From DATAYA01 sp036272815 (GTDB taxonomy: Bacteria > Pseudomonadota > Alphaproteobacteria > Acetobacterales > Acetobacteraceae): DNA of 5,587 bases. The DNA lies in NCBI GenBank assembly GCA_036272815.1, contig DATAYA010000289.1, positions 1 to 5,587 on the forward strand. The letters run 5' to 3'. A model generated the notes under the pieces. The model ran no database searches and was not told the DNA's origin. It saw only the letters and a program-made list of their open reading frames with translations. Below, in pieces: positions 5,515 through 5,587 of the stretch (positions within the stretch are counted from its first letter, which is position 1; every line of letters begins with the position of its first letter). The translations under genes and the position numbers were made by a program.

Positions 5515-5587
5515 CCAGGGGCGCCGCCCCTGGACCCCGCTGGGGACGTGTCCCCAGGCCCCTGTTCCGAAGGAGGGTCTGGGGCCT
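5515..5587. repeat. Cluster of three GC-rich inverted repeats (intergenic repeat or terminator), cut by the window end
   Basis: Three stems follow one another. Stem 1 is CCAGGGGC (5515-5522) with GCCCCTGG (5526-5533), a perfect 8-bp stem with a 3-base loop. Stem 2 is CTGGGGA (5540-5546) with TCCCCAG (5551-5557), 7 bp with a 4-base loop. Stem 3 is AGGCCCC (5556-5562) with GGGGCCT (5581-5587), 7 bp around 18 bases; it ends exactly at the window edge and may continue. Alternative pairings exist: CAGGGGC at 5516-5522 can also pair with GCCCCTG at 5558-5564. No protein-coding signal is seen here. The block resembles hairpin repeats that recur between genes in Acetobacteraceae (recalled, not searched). 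It could also serve as terminator of a gene beyond the edge, though no T-run is visible. Confidence 0.6.

Noticed and set aside
5548..5573. A second EcfG-like motif (GGAAC then CGTC) on the minus strand upstream of eno
   Set aside because: Spacing is 15 rather than 16-17, the -10 element is CGTC instead of CGTT, and it lies within the hairpin block, so it is probably coincidental.
1..5587. A new defence, mobile or biosynthetic system
   Set aside because: All large open frames resolve into known transporter or glycolytic families; there are no nuclease, integrase, transposase, toxin or synthase motifs and no direct-repeat arrays.

Overview
The window is a GC-rich stretch of bacterial chromosome, most likely alphaproteobacterial. 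GC-dominated codon thirds, the protein styles and the GC-rich hairpin repeat at the right edge resemble Acetobacteraceae/Rhodospirillales; the lineage is an inference from style, not from a marker gene. Essentially every base is accounted for, and there is no rRNA, tRNA, CRISPR array, transposase or phage gene.

Left part (1-2518, plus strand): the distal end of a dipeptide/oligopeptide ABC importer operon. A DppC-type permease, cut by the window start, is followed by a DppD-type and a DppF-type ATPase. Both junctions are ATGA stop/start overlaps without a visible Shine-Dalgarno sequence, so the three are probably translationally coupled. The second permease (DppB) and the periplasmic binding protein are not in the window and would be expected upstream.

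Middle (2519-3879, plus strand): after 86 bases with a plausible promoter of its own comes a 12-helix-type MFS transporter resembling the sialate/monocarboxylate proton symporter group. Its substrate cannot be read from sequence.

Right part (3883-5453, minus strand): a complete enolase (eno), then 80 bases downstream a 69-residue, two-helix, Gly/Tyr-rich membrane miniprotein that converges on the MFS gene with only 3 bases between the stop codons. The gap in front of the miniprotein holds a GAAC-N16-CGTT match to the alphaproteobacterial general-stress (EcfG) promoter, upstream of a perfect AGGAGG. The enolase has a good ribosome binding site and a plausible housekeeping promoter.

Right edge (5515-5587): three successive GC-rich inverted repeats with alternative pairings, probably one copy of a dispersed intergenic repeat or a terminator of the next gene; it runs off the window.

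Functionally this is peptide uptake, organic solute uptake, central glycolysis and a probable envelope stress miniprotein side by side. I see no evidence of a novel multi-gene system. The items most worth a second look are the miniprotein with its putative stress promoter and the edge repeat.
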